NCBI RefSeq assembly: GCF_011305995.1
Contig: NZ_CP049910.1
Coordinates: forward strand, 4,464,001-4,528,000
Direction: 5' to 3'
Length of the DNA: 64,000 bases
DNA from: Diaphorobacter sp. HDW4A
Lineage (GTDB): Bacteria > Pseudomonadota > Gammaproteobacteria > Burkholderiales > Burkholderiaceae_C
The number at the start of each line of letters is the position of its first letter. Positions within the stretch are counted from its first letter, which is position 1. The translations under genes were made by a program, and so were the position numbers. Of this stretch, positions 40,759 to 49,581 are shown one piece after another. The notes under the pieces are model-generated. The model saw nothing but the letters and a program-made list of their open reading frames with translations. It was not told the DNA's origin and did not search any database.

Positions 40759-41688
40759 GTGTCCCAGCCCACCGACCGCGAACCCGCCACGCCCTCCCCC
40801 ACTGCAAGCAAACCGACCGGCCTGCACCCGTCGGCCATCACCGGCATCGCGCTGACCGTCGCCGCCACCGCCGCGTTCTCGGTGCTCGATGCGGGATCCA
40901 AATACGTGGGCTCGCTGCTGCCGATCTTCATGGCGCTGTGGCTGCGCTACAGCCTGCAGAGTATCTTCACCATCAGCTTCGCCACCAGCCGCTCGGGCAC
41001 CGCGATCTTCAAGGCCAAGCACTGGCGTTTTCAGCTCATGCGCGGCGTGCTCTTCTGCGTGAGCAACGGCTGCGCGATGATGAGTCTGCGCTATCTGCCG
41101 CTCGCGGAATTCACCGCCATCGTCGCGATGACGCCCATCGCCATGACGCTGGTGGCCGCCCTCTGGCTCAAGCAGCCCGTGAGTCGGCTGCGCTGGGGGC
41201 TGGTGTTCGTGGGCTTTGCGGGCACGCTGATCATCATCCGCCCGGGCGGCGACAACTTCACGGCGGGCGCGCTGGTCTGGCCGATGCTGCAGTTGCTGGC
41301 CAACACCGCCTACCAGATCGTGAGCAGCGAGATGGCGGGCAAGGAGCGCCCCGAGACCACGCAGATCTACACCAGCCTGCTGGCCTTGGCGCTCACCACC
41401 GTGATGTTGCCTTGGACCTGGAGCGGCGGCATGACGCCCGCGCTGTGGGTGGGCGCATTCTGCATGGGCCTTGGCAGCGCCGTCGGCCACCTGCTGATGC
41501 TCAAGGCGTATGAATACGCGCGGCCCGCGACGATCACGCCGTTTCTCTATAGCCAGATTCCGTTTGCGCTCTGCGCGGGCTGGCTGATGTACGGCCACAT
41601 CCCCGATCAATGGGCGGTGATCGGCATGGTCACCATCGCGGTGGGCGGCATGTTGAGTGTGTGGCTATCCGTTCGGGAAGGCCGTTGA
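40759..41688 (+). CDS. EamA-family (DMT) transporter
   Basis: 309 residues when started at GTG 40759; the frame is open from an ATG at 40600, but the first 53 codons look non-membrane and lie on and upstream of a TATAAT element. Ten hydrophobic segments form two EamA repeats (first about 25-150, second about 170-300). Motifs include RYLPLAEFTAIVAMTPI and EYARPATITPFLYSQIPFA. Such proteins export amino acids, nucleobases or other metabolites; the substrate cannot be told. It is divergent from the siderophore operon, and the Fur box lies in the shared region. Confidence 0.85.
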   Translation: MSQPTDREPATPSPTASKPTGLHPSAITGIALTVAATAAFSVLDAGSKYVGSLLPIFMALWLRYSLQSIFTISFATSRSGTAIFKAKHWRFQLMRGVLFCVSNGCAMMSLRYLPLAEFTAIVAMTPIAMTLVAALWLKQPVSRLRWGLVFVGFAGTLIIIRPGGDNFTAGALVWPMLQLLANTAYQIVSSEMAGKERPETTQIYTSLLALALTTVMLPWTWSGGMTPALWVGAFCMGLGSAVGHLLMLKAYEYARPATITPFLYSQIPFALCAGWLMYGHIPDQWAVIGMVTIAVGGMLSVWLSVREGR

Positions 41689-41691
41689 GTT

Positions 41692-42264
41692 TCAAGCGCT
41701 CAGCTTGCGCAGCTTGAACGCGGCCCAGATCTGCAGCAAGCCGTAGACCAGAGCGCCAATGCCGATCCATATAGCGCCGACCAGCACGCCCGCCACGGGC
41801 GCTGCCACCAGCAAGCCACCGAGCACGATGCTGATGACTCCGCCAAGAATCAGCAGCCATTCGTTGTCGATTTCCTTGCGCACGCGCACCGCCCAGACAA
41901 TGCGCATGACACCCGAAAAAATGAACCAGAAGCCCGTGACTGTCGCGATGGTGGCCGCCATCGACAGCGGATTCATCACGGCCATCACGCCGAACAGGAT
42001 TGACACGGCGGCGTAGAAAATCATCCAGCCGCGTGACACGCCCGCACCCTTGCCGAATGCGCCGATCAGGCCGACCACACCCTCGGCAATCGCCAGCACA
42101 CCAATCGCCCAGGTGAGTCCTGCGCCCGCACCCAGTGGATTGACCAGTGCCATCACGCCAAACAGCGCCGAGAAGATGCCAAACAGCAGGATCACCCACC
42201 AGCTGCGGCCCACTGTGTCGCGCAGGAAGTTCGAGCCGTTGTTCGGGTTGGATGGGGGGACCAT
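41692..42264 (-). CDS. HdeD-family membrane protein (DUF308)
   Basis: 190 residues, six hydrophobic segments arranged as three repeated pairs, each with the LFGVMALVNP-like motif (residues 31-45 and again ILFGVMAVMNPLS near 90). This is the DUF308/HdeD family, linked to acid resistance in E. coli but mostly uncharacterised elsewhere. Only three bases separate its stop from that of the convergent EamA gene. Confidence 0.85.
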   Translation of the reverse strand: MVPPSNPNNGSNFLRDTVGRSWWVILLFGIFSALFGVMALVNPLGAGAGLTWAIGVLAIAEGVVGLIGAFGKGAGVSRGWMIFYAAVSILFGVMAVMNPLSMAATIATVTGFWFIFSGVMRIVWAVRVRKEIDNEWLLILGGVISIVLGGLLVAAPVAGVLVGAIWIGIGALVYGLLQIWAAFKLRKLSA

Positions 42265-42316
42265 GCTGTGCGCTCCAGAAATCGGGTTGGAATCGTCCGA
42301 TTATGGAAACGCATGC

Positions 42317-42350
42317 GCGCACCGTATGTCAGCCAAGACCTACGGTGCGC
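42317..42350. other. Strong hairpin between ggt-like and hdeD-like genes
   Basis: Perfect 10-bp inverted repeat GCGCACCGTA/TACGGTGCGC with a 14-nt loop, 14 bp after the gamma-glutamyltransferase stop. No T-run on either side. It may be a Rho-assisted end or an mRNA 3'-stabilising structure. Confidence 0.5.
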
Positions 42351-42363
42351 ATCGAATGGGCAA

Positions 42364-43995
42364 TCAGTAGCCCACAGCCTGACCGTCCTTGCGAGGATCG
42401 GAGCCAGCGATGTAGTGGTTTCCATCACGCAGAATCAGCTGCGCGCCGCCGAAGGCGAACACGCCATTGCCTTCTTCCACCGTGATCTCGTGGCCGCGCG
42501 CGCGCAACTCGGCGGTCACGGCCGCATCGAATGCGGGCTCGACGGCGACCTTCTTGCCGCCGGTGACGCGCCAGCGCGGCGCATCGGCGGCGGCCTGCGG
42601 ATTCTGGCCGTAGCGCAGCACGCGCAGCGCCATCTGCAGATGGCCTTGCGATTGCATCGGGCCACCCATCACGCCGAACGCCATCTGCGGCGTGCCATCA
42701 GCGTTCATCGCGAATGCGGGGATGATGGTGTGCGACGGACGCTTGTTCGGGCCCACCTCGTTGGCATGGCCACTTTGCGTGGTGAAGCTGCAGCCACGGT
42801 TCTGCAGGCTGATACCGGTTCCCGGTACCACCACGCCCGAGCCGAAACCCATGTAGTTGGACTGGATGAACGATACCATCATGCCGCTCTCGTCCGCCGC
42901 CGCGAGATACACGGTGCCACCGCGCTGGGGTGCGCCGTAGCGCGGGTCGCCCGCGTGCTTGAGGTCGATGCGCTGCGCACGCTCGCGCAGGTAGTCGCGC
43001 GAGAGCAGTTCTTCCTGCGGCTTCACGCGCATGTGATCCATGTCCGCGTTGTACTCCTGCAGATCGGCGAGCGCGAGCTTCATCGCCTCGATCTGCAGGT
43101 GCACCGTGTCCGCGCTGTCCAGCGGCTGGCCGCCGACGCCCAGTTCGTCGAGCATGCCCAGCGCCATCAGCGCCGCAATGCCCTGGCCGTTCGGCGGAAT
43201 TTCGTGGATCACCGAATCACCGAAAGGCTGCGACACCGTGCCCACCCAGTCGGCCTTGTGCGCAGCGAGGTCTTCGACCGTCATCACGCCGCCGTTGGCC
43301 TTGCAATGGGCGGCCATCGTCTCGGCGAGCTCGCCGCGGTAAAAGGCCTCGCCCTTGGTCTTCGCGATCAACTCGAGCGTGCGCGCATGGGCTTCGCTCC
43401 TGAAGATTTCACCGGCGCGCATCGCACGGCCTTCAGGCATGAAACACTCGGCAAAACCGGGCTGCGCGCCGAGCTTCTGCGCGCCCAGTTCCCACAGCGT
43501 GGAGATCACCGGCGAGACCGGGAAGCCGTTGCGCGCATAGTCGATGGCTGGTTGCGCCACCTGCTCGAAAGGCAGCTTGCCGAAGCGACGCGACAGTTCC
43601 ACCCAGGCGGACACCGCGCCCGGCACGGTCACCGCATTCCAGCCCTTTTCGGGAATGCCGCCGAGCCGCTTGAAATACTCGGGCGTCCACGCGGCAGGCG
43701 AGCGGCCCGAAGCGTTGAGGCCGTGCAGCTCCTTGCCGTCCCAGAGAATCGCGAACGCATCGCTGCCGATGCCGCAGCCCGAGGGCTCGACCACGGTCAG
43801 CGTCATCGCGGCAGCAATGGCAGCGTCCACCGCATTGCCGCCGGCGAGCAGCATGCGCAGACCGGCCTGCGCGGCCAGCGGTTGCGAGCTGCTGACCACG
43901 TTGCGGCCGAGCACGGGAGAACGATGGGAAGCGTAGGGCAGCGCCCAGTCCTTGATGGCGGGAGTGGGTGTTGAGGTAGAGGTGGAGTTGGACAT
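42364..43995 (-). CDS. Gamma-glutamyltransferase-family protein (YwrD-like)
   Basis: 543 residues, an Ntn-hydrolase that normally self-cleaves before a Thr. The likely nucleophile is the Thr in GGTVYLAAADESGMMVSF near residue 350, followed by the oxyanion/substrate loop NYMGFGSGVVVPGTG. The N-terminal part has SQPLAAQAGLRMLLAGGNAVDA and GIGSDAFA. No signal peptide is visible, so it is probably cytoplasmic, unlike classical periplasmic Ggt. It is nine bases downstream of a Bug protein and under a divergent LysR gene, so it may hydrolyse a gamma-glutamyl-type or other amide taken up by that system. Confidence 0.88.
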   Translation of the reverse strand: MSNSTSTSTPTPAIKDWALPYASHRSPVLGRNVVSSSQPLAAQAGLRMLLAGGNAVDAAIAAAMTLTVVEPSGCGIGSDAFAILWDGKELHGLNASGRSPAAWTPEYFKRLGGIPEKGWNAVTVPGAVSAWVELSRRFGKLPFEQVAQPAIDYARNGFPVSPVISTLWELGAQKLGAQPGFAECFMPEGRAMRAGEIFRSEAHARTLELIAKTKGEAFYRGELAETMAAHCKANGGVMTVEDLAAHKADWVGTVSQPFGDSVIHEIPPNGQGIAALMALGMLDELGVGGQPLDSADTVHLQIEAMKLALADLQEYNADMDHMRVKPQEELLSRDYLRERAQRIDLKHAGDPRYGAPQRGGTVYLAAADESGMMVSFIQSNYMGFGSGVVVPGTGISLQNRGCSFTTQSGHANEVGPNKRPSHTIIPAFAMNADGTPQMAFGVMGGPMQSQGHLQMALRVLRYGQNPQAAADAPRWRVTGGKKVAVEPAFDAAVTAELRARGHEITVEEGNGVFAFGGAQLILRDGNHYIAGSDPRKDGQAVGY

Positions 43996-44004
43996 GTCGT
44001 CGTT

Positions 44005-45036
44005 TCAATCCAATGTGATGTGGTTGTCCTTGATGACCTTGGCCCAGCGTGCGCTGTCGGCCTTCACCATGGACTGGAATTGCGCGGGCGTGCCAGCCTT
44101 CGCGGGCTCTGCGCCCAGCTTGGCGAGCGCGGACGCGACCTCGGGGTTCTGGATCGCCTTGTTGAAGGCGGCGTTGATCTTCGCGACCAGCTCGGGCTTC
44201 ATGCCCGCAGGTCCGTAGACACCGAACCAGGTCACCGACGAATAGCCCGGCAGGCCCGATTCGGCAATCGTCGGCAGATCAGGCGCGAGCGAGCTGCGCT
44301 GCAGGCTGGTTACGGCCAGCGCCTTGAGGCGGCCGCTGGTCACATGCGGCATACCGGTGGGAATCGAGTCGAACAGCAGATGTACCTGCCCCGCCGCCAG
44401 ATCAGTGATGGACTGCGCCGTGCCCTTGTACGGCACATGCGTGAGCTTCACGCCGGAACGCGCCGCGAACTCCAACGCGTTCAGATGCACGATGGTGCCG
44501 TTGCCACTGCTCGCGTAGTTGAGCTTGCCGGGGTTGGCCTTGGCGTAGGCGATCAGCTCCTGCACGTTCTTCACGGGCAGCGACGGCGTCACCAGCAACA
44601 CGCTGGCCGCATCAGCCACATGGGCGATGGGCGTGAAGTCTTGCTCGACGTGGTAGCTCAGACGAGACATGAGGTGTGGCGAGATGGCATGCGTGCTGCT
44701 GGTGGTGAACAGCAGTGTCGCGCCATCGGGCGCGGCCTTCACGGCCTCGGCCGCGCCGATGGTGCCGCCCGCGCCGGGCTTGTTGTCGACAACGAACTGC
44801 TGACTCAGGTCCTGCGACACGCGCTGCGCGATCACACGTGAGATCAGGTCGGTCGCGCCGCTTGCAGGAAACGGCACGACGAGGCGCACCGGCTTGCTCG
44901 GCCATGCGTCCGTCGCAGTATCTGCGAAGGCTGCAGAAGCGCCAAAACCTGCCATCAACAATGCGCCCAACACGGCGCGACGACCGGCCTGCAGCGCCGG
45001 GATCTGTGCTTTGCGAGCAGCAACGGACTGGTTCAT
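44005..45036 (-). CDS. Bug-family (TctC-type) periplasmic binding protein
   Basis: 343 residues. The signal is GRRAVLGALLMAGFGASAAFA, with the hydrophobic core after an RR pair. Bug signatures WPSKPVRLVVPFPASGATD near residue 45 and DNKPGAGGTIGAAEAV near 84 are kept, with LTHVPYKGTAQSITDLAAGQ in the ligand-binding half. It is the first gene of a two-gene operon with the gamma-glutamyltransferase, divergent from a LysR regulator. Ligand unknown. Confidence 0.9.
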   Translation of the reverse strand: MNQSVAARKAQIPALQAGRRAVLGALLMAGFGASAAFADTATDAWPSKPVRLVVPFPASGATDLISRVIAQRVSQDLSQQFVVDNKPGAGGTIGAAEAVKAAPDGATLLFTTSSTHAISPHLMSRLSYHVEQDFTPIAHVADAASVLLVTPSLPVKNVQELIAYAKANPGKLNYASSGNGTIVHLNALEFAARSGVKLTHVPYKGTAQSITDLAAGQVHLLFDSIPTGMPHVTSGRLKALAVTSLQRSSLAPDLPTIAESGLPGYSSVTWFGVYGPAGMKPELVAKINAAFNKAIQNPEVASALAKLGAEPAKAGTPAQFQSMVKADSARWAKVIKDNHITLD

Positions 45037-45122
45037 GACACCCTCGGAATTGGTTCAAAAAATGGACATCCATCTTATGCGGGTCAGCCCTCACACACCA
45101 TGAGAGATTCAGCAAATCCAGT

Positions 45123-45137
45123 TTGCCGATCCGGCAA
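45123..45137. promoter_or_regulatory. Candidate LysR-type operator
   Basis: A 15-bp perfect interrupted dyad TTGCC-GATCC-GGCAA containing the T-N11-A pattern bound by LysR-type regulators. It lies between the divergent Bug gene and the LysR gene, 48 bp before the preferred LysR start. It overlaps an upstream ATG (45137), which makes that ATG an unlikely start. Confidence 0.5.
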
Positions 45138-45184
45138 TGCTGCAGAATCCCGGCATTGAATCAGGCAAACCGGAAATCCACCCC

Positions 45185-46102
45185 ATGTCGGCCACCAACC
45201 AACTGCAGGACACGGCCCTGCGCTACTTTCTTGAGGTCGCGCGCTGCGGCTCGGTCAGCCTTGCGTCACAGCGTCTGCACGTGGCCATGTCGGCCATCAG
45301 CCGCCAGATCGCACACCTGGAGGCGCAGCTCGAAACGCCGCTGTTCGAGCGCCATGCGCGCGGCATGGTGCCCACAGCGGCGGGCGACATCCTCACGCGG
45401 CACGCGCGGCGCATCAGCCTCGAAGCCGAGCAGGCGGTCGACGCCATTCACGCGCTCGCCAACCTCAGCGCCGGTGCCGTGCGCATCGCCACCTCCGACG
45501 CCTTCGCCAACCAGCTCGTGCCCGCCGTCTGCGCACGCTTTCAGCAGGACTATCCGGGCGTGCGCTTCGAGGTGTTGATGTGCCCCACCGCGCAGGTGCC
45601 CGTCAAGGTGCTCGCGGGCGATGCCGACATCGGCCTGTGCTTCAGTCTCGCGCCGGTCAAGAACATCCACGTCGTGCATCGCCAGTCCGCGCCGGTCGTC
45701 GCGATTCTTCCGCCTGGCCATGCGCTTGCCCGAAGACGGCAGGTCTCGCTCGCCGAACTCACCCGCTACCCGCTCGCGCTGCCTCCTGCAGAAACGGCAG
45801 TGCGTCAGGTCGTCGACATGGCCTGCGCGCGGCAGGAGCTGGCGCTGGAGCCGGTGCTCGTCAGCAACCATGCGCAGACGCTGCTCAAGTATGTGCAGTA
45901 CAGCGGAGGTGTCAGCGTGTCGAGCGAGGTCAGCGTGCGCCATCTCGTGGCCAGCGGCGAACTGCTCGCCAAGCCGATCTCGGATGCTGGCATGGACTTG
46001 CGCGACATCGAGGTGCAGACGCTCGGCGGACGCACGCTGCCCACAGCCACCGAGGCCTATCTGGCGCAACTCATTGCAGGACTGAAGGGCGACAAGGGCT
46101 GA
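45185..46102 (+). CDS. LysR-family transcriptional regulator
   Basis: 305 residues from ATG 45185 (MSATNQLQDTALRYFLEVAR). An N-terminal winged helix (RCGSVSLASQRLHVAMSAIS near residues 20-40) is followed by the two-lobed effector domain (AGAVRIATSDAFANQLVPAV onwards). It is divergent from the Bug/gamma-glutamyltransferase operon and is probably its activator or repressor. The effector is unknown. An ATG at 45137 is in frame but overlaps the probable operator. Confidence 0.88.
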   Translation: MSATNQLQDTALRYFLEVARCGSVSLASQRLHVAMSAISRQIAHLEAQLETPLFERHARGMVPTAAGDILTRHARRISLEAEQAVDAIHALANLSAGAVRIATSDAFANQLVPAVCARFQQDYPGVRFEVLMCPTAQVPVKVLAGDADIGLCFSLAPVKNIHVVHRQSAPVVAILPPGHALARRRQVSLAELTRYPLALPPAETAVRQVVDMACARQELALEPVLVSNHAQTLLKYVQYSGGVSVSSEVSVRHLVASGELLAKPISDAGMDLRDIEVQTLGGRTLPTATEAYLAQLIAGLKGDKG

Positions 46103-46117
46103 GCGCTGTCTTTGCGC

Positions 46118-47062
46118 TCAGGTCCACCAGTAGCGCAGCATATGAAAGAAGATAGGCGCTGAAAAACAGATCGAGTCGAGGCGATCCAGCATGCCGCCAT
46201 GGCCCTGGATCAGTTGTCCCCAGTCCTTCACGCCGCGATCACGTTTGATGGCCGACATCACTAGCCCGCCAAAGAAGCCGAACAGGCACGCGACAAACGC
46301 GATGATCGCCGCCTGCCAGTGCGTGAACGGCGTCATCCACGCCAACAGCACCCCCAAGCCCGTCGCCAGCGCGATGCCGCCAACCAGCCCTTCAATGGTC
46401 TTTGATGGCGAGAGCACGGGCGCGACCTTGTGCTTGCCCAGCAATTTTCCGCAAACGTACTGCAACACATCGGACGCCTGCACCACAAAGATCAGCCACA
46501 TCGCGGGCCAGATGCGGTCACCGTGAAATCCCTGCAGATCGAGCGTGACCAGCGCGGGCACGAACGAAATGCAGTAGACCGATACCATCAGGCCCCACTG
46601 GATCTTGGCGCTGCGCTCGAGAAAATGCTTGGTGTCCTCCTGCTTCAGACCGGCAATCGGCAGCAGCAGAAACACATAAAGCGGAATGAAGATCGAATAC
46701 ATGCCATACCAGTCCACGTAGATCAGAAAGTACTGGTAGGGAATGACGAAATAGAAGGCGATCAGCAGCGAGAAATAATCCCCGCGCCGCGTGGGCAACA
46801 GGCTGATGAACTCGCGCAGGGCAAACAGCGAGATCAGCGCGAACAGCACGATGAATGCGCCCTTGCCGAGCACGATGGCGACGGCGATGAGCGTCATCAT
46901 CACCCACCACGCGTTGATGCGCGAGACGAGGTTGACGATGACCGGCGAAGGCACCGGCCCAGCACGGCGCTTGAGCACCCAGCCGACGGTGGATGCGAAG
47001 ATCAGGATGGCCGCAAGAATGCCGAACAACAGATAAGTCTGCGATGCGTAAGCTGGAGTCAT
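46118..47062 (-). CDS. Phosphatidate cytidylyltransferase-like protein (CdsA family, YnbB-like)
   Basis: 314 residues, about eight helices, inner membrane. The CdsA signature region is intact: the basic motif SPSKTIEGLVGG near residue 220 and RDRGVKDWGQLIQGHGGMLDR with its final DRLDS near residue 290. It should make CDP-diacylglycerol from phosphatidate and CTP. It is the last gene of the lipid operon, overlapping the PlsC-like gene by four bases. The essential housekeeping cdsA is expected elsewhere (usually near dxr/bamA), so this is most likely a dedicated paralogue, as YnbB is in E. coli. Confidence 0.88.
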   Translation of the reverse strand: MTPAYASQTYLLFGILAAILIFASTVGWVLKRRAGPVPSPVIVNLVSRINAWWVMMTLIAVAIVLGKGAFIVLFALISLFALREFISLLPTRRGDYFSLLIAFYFVIPYQYFLIYVDWYGMYSIFIPLYVFLLLPIAGLKQEDTKHFLERSAKIQWGLMVSVYCISFVPALVTLDLQGFHGDRIWPAMWLIFVVQASDVLQYVCGKLLGKHKVAPVLSPSKTIEGLVGGIALATGLGVLLAWMTPFTHWQAAIIAFVACLFGFFGGLVMSAIKRDRGVKDWGQLIQGHGGMLDRLDSICFSAPIFFHMLRYWWT

Positions 47063-47712
47063 TGCTGCCCCTCCTTGAGCTTCAGGAGTTCGCTTGCTGC
47101 GTACTGCAGGTACTCCGCTTTGGGCATGCCTTCCTTGCGCTCAAGTGGCGCACCGAAGGTCACAGTCGAGAGCAGCGGAATCGGAATCAGCGCGCCCTTG
47201 GGCATCACGCGGCGCAGGTTGGTGATCCACACCGGCACGAGTTCGACATCGGGAAACGCCTCCTTCAGATAGAAGAGCCCGCTGCGGAATTCGAGCAGGT
47301 CCACATCGTCCTCGAGATTGCGCGTGCCCTCGGGGAAAAAGATGATCGAGAAGCCGTTGGTGAGCGCGTCCTTCACGGGCTGCAGCGGGTCGGACTGGCC
47401 CTCGCGATTGCGGTTGATCGTCACGCCGTTGAAGGTGTCCTGAATCAGAAAACGCCGCAAGCCATCCTTGAGCCAGTAATCCGACGCCGCAATCGGCCGC
47501 GTATTCTGCCGCATGAAGCGCGGCAGCGACGCCCACAGCAGAATGAAGTCGATGTGGCTGTTGTGGTTCGCAAAATAGATGCGTTGCTCGGTCGATGGCT
47601 TGCTGCCGTACCAGATGCTGCGCGCACCCGTCAGCAGGCGTGCGCTGCTGCGCGTGAGAAACGCGACGCCGCGCCCCAGGGTTCGCAGGATGACGTTGTT
47701 GCTCGCACTCAT
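47059..47712 (-). CDS. 1-acyl-sn-glycerol-3-phosphate acyltransferase-like protein (PlsC family)
   Basis: 217 residues from ATG 47712 (MSASNNVILRTLGRGVAFL). The acyltransferase motifs are the HX4D box in NHNSHIDFILLW near residue 46, the region ending in TINRNREG, and FFPEGTRN near residue 125. One N-terminal hydrophobic stretch suggests membrane association. It should acylate lysophosphatidate or a related lysolipid, supplying the CdsA-like enzyme encoded right after it (ATGA overlap). The reading frame is open further upstream, but that part has no family similarity. Confidence 0.88.
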   Translation of the reverse strand: MSASNNVILRTLGRGVAFLTRSSARLLTGARSIWYGSKPSTEQRIYFANHNSHIDFILLWASLPRFMRQNTRPIAASDYWLKDGLRRFLIQDTFNGVTINRNREGQSDPLQPVKDALTNGFSIIFFPEGTRNLEDDVDLLEFRSGLFYLKEAFPDVELVPVWITNLRRVMPKGALIPIPLLSTVTFGAPLERKEGMPKAEYLQYAASELLKLKEGQQ

Positions 47713-47774
47713 CAATGAGGTCCAATCACAGGCAAATCCAGTTCCGAATCCAACTTCAATTTCGATCCTCGGTT

Positions 47775-48218
47775 TCAGAGCGACGGGGTAGTGCAGACGA
47801 TCACCATCGCGACCATCAGCGCGTATTGCAGCACAAGCAATCCGATCTGCAGCTTGAACAGGCGCAGACACCCTTCAAAGCGCAGAGCCCAGTCGCGACG
47901 CGCCTTGGATGACGGCATAAGACCGAAGTGCACGAGGCTGTCGTCAAGCATCTGCGTAGCACCGCGCTCGCTGGTGCCGGAGTCGATCATGCGCGCCACA
48001 TGCTCAAGAAGATCGGCATCGAACTTCACACGCACCGCGACATAGTGCTGCAGCGCGATCAACAGCATCGCCAGCGCCACCAGCACCCAGCAGGTGATGA
48101 ACTGGCCATTGCGCACAATCCAAACCAGCAGCGTGAAGGCGAACGCAAGATAGGCGGACCTGAGCACCGAATCCGCATGTCGCAAGAGACGTGCAAGCAC
48201 ATGAAGATGCATCGTCAT
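47775..48218 (-). CDS. Small membrane protein of the lipid operon, unknown function
   Basis: 147 residues from ATG 48218, which overlaps the stop of the phosphatase gene in an ATGA junction. There are two central hydrophobic segments (about 22-40 and 43-62) and one C-terminal segment (about 122-144), separated by a soluble charged loop with RVKFDADLLEHVARMIDSG. No catalytic motif and no family that I recognise. The conserved position inside the operon suggests an accessory subunit. Confidence 0.65.
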   Translation of the reverse strand: MTMHLHVLARLLRHADSVLRSAYLAFAFTLLVWIVRNGQFITCWVLVALAMLLIALQHYVAVRVKFDADLLEHVARMIDSGTSERGATQMLDDSLVHFGLMPSSKARRDWALRFEGCLRLFKLQIGLLVLQYALMVAMVIVCTTPSL

Positions 48219-49576
48219 CGCACGCCTTCCTGAGTCTTCTGATTCAACACAGCCACGCGCTGCAGCTGCGCTATCTGCTCGGCCCGCAGCACGACCCAAG
48301 GCCTTGCCTGCTGAATGAGCTTCACCGCGGTATCCACCGAATCGACCCGCCCCGTCGTGATCAACCATGCGCACAGCACAGCCGCGCTGCGCGAGTAGCC
48401 GAGTGCGCAGAACACCAGCAGCTTGCGCGGTCGATGCGCTGCGATCAAGGCATCGAGCCGTTCAGCCCCCGACACCAGTTGCTCGGCAGACAGTGTCACC
48501 ATGTCCAGCGACAGATGCTGCGCATAAGCCGCAGGGTGATGCGTCACCGGTAACTCTGCAGCGCAGTCAAACAGCGCATCGTAGGCCGCCGCATCGCGTG
48601 CCGATGGAATGCGCCCGAGATGCACACTCATGTCCTGCCATTCGCCAACGCGCGAGTCCTCAGCATGCGCGCGCGTCCATGCGCGGCTGTTGATCCACGC
48701 TCCCACGAAATACGGCGCGAACAGCAGCACGCTGGCAACCGCCATCGCGCCATCCTCCTGTTTCTGGAAGCAATGCGGCCGCACCAGCAAATAGGCCAGT
48801 GCAACCAGCAGCAGGCTCACGGCTGGATAGAGCAGCCACAGCCAGCCGCCACCGCATGTGAATGCCGCAGCAGTGAGCAGCACGCTGGCCAGCAGATACC
48901 AACCACCGAGCTTCACATGCCACGCCGTCCGCACCCGCATCGCGTCCTTCTCGAACGGTGACTTCACCGAGAGCGGATACAGCCACATGCACAGCGCGCC
49001 AACGAGCAGACCCGTGGGCAAATCGATGAAATGGTGCTGCCATGTGGTGAGCACCGACAGCCCGATCAGTGCGCACCATAGATGTACCAGCCACACCCAG
49101 CCCGCGCTCACATGTCGGCGGTAGAAATCCCACAAGATGATGAGCAGTACGATGTGCAGCGAGGGGGCTTGATTGAACGGCTTGTCGAAGCCCATGAGCA
49201 CGTCAAACCACAGCCCGAAGAAGCCCTCAAGCGGCGGGCGTTCGAAGCTGAACTTGAGTGGAAACAGCACAAAGCAGGCAATCGATATCACCTGTGCAGT
49301 GAACAGCCGCAGCGCCTGCTGGCGCAGCTCGAAACGGCTCCAGCACAGCAGCAACGACAGGCCGTAGAACAGGTCGATGGACCAGTAGGGAACAATCGTC
49401 CACGGCCACAGTGGGATGTGTTTTTCCCACGCGAACACGATGGCGCGCACATCCGCAAGACCCGACGCGTACTGGTTCGCAAAGCCGTAGGTCAGAAAGA
49501 AAAACGGCGCAAGACACAGCAGATACAGCACGCCACGCTTCCACACGCCGGGCTCTCTGGTGATCGGTTCGCGCAT
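48215..49576 (-). CDS. PAP2-like membrane phosphatase fused to a dual-specificity phosphatase domain (YnbD-like)
   Basis: 453 residues from ATG 49576 (MREPITREPGVWKRG). The N-terminal half (1-290) has about eight helices with PAP2/AUR1-type motifs: the PSLH box in APSLHIVLL near residue 145 and HHFIDLPTG near 180. The C-terminal 140 residues are a soluble Cys-phosphatase domain with the C(x)5R loop FCALGYSRSA near residue 400. The His that normally precedes the catalytic Cys is Phe. Domain order matches E. coli YnbD. Likely role: dephosphorylating a lipid phosphate or transferring a head group, with a second, cytoplasmic phosphatase activity. Confidence 0.85.
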   Translation of the reverse strand: MREPITREPGVWKRGVLYLLCLAPFFFLTYGFANQYASGLADVRAIVFAWEKHIPLWPWTIVPYWSIDLFYGLSLLLCWSRFELRQQALRLFTAQVISIACFVLFPLKFSFERPPLEGFFGLWFDVLMGFDKPFNQAPSLHIVLLIILWDFYRRHVSAGWVWLVHLWCALIGLSVLTTWQHHFIDLPTGLLVGALCMWLYPLSVKSPFEKDAMRVRTAWHVKLGGWYLLASVLLTAAAFTCGGGWLWLLYPAVSLLLVALAYLLVRPHCFQKQEDGAMAVASVLLFAPYFVGAWINSRAWTRAHAEDSRVGEWQDMSVHLGRIPSARDAAAYDALFDCAAELPVTHHPAAYAQHLSLDMVTLSAEQLVSGAERLDALIAAHRPRKLLVFCALGYSRSAAVLCAWLITTGRVDSVDTAVKLIQQARPWVVLRAEQIAQLQRVAVLNQKTQEGVR

Positions 49577-49581
49577 CGCCG

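Noticed and set aside
42268..43974. Plus-strand frame of 568 codons opposite the gamma-glutamyltransferase gene
   Set aside because: Antisense shadow of a clear Ntn-hydrolase gene.
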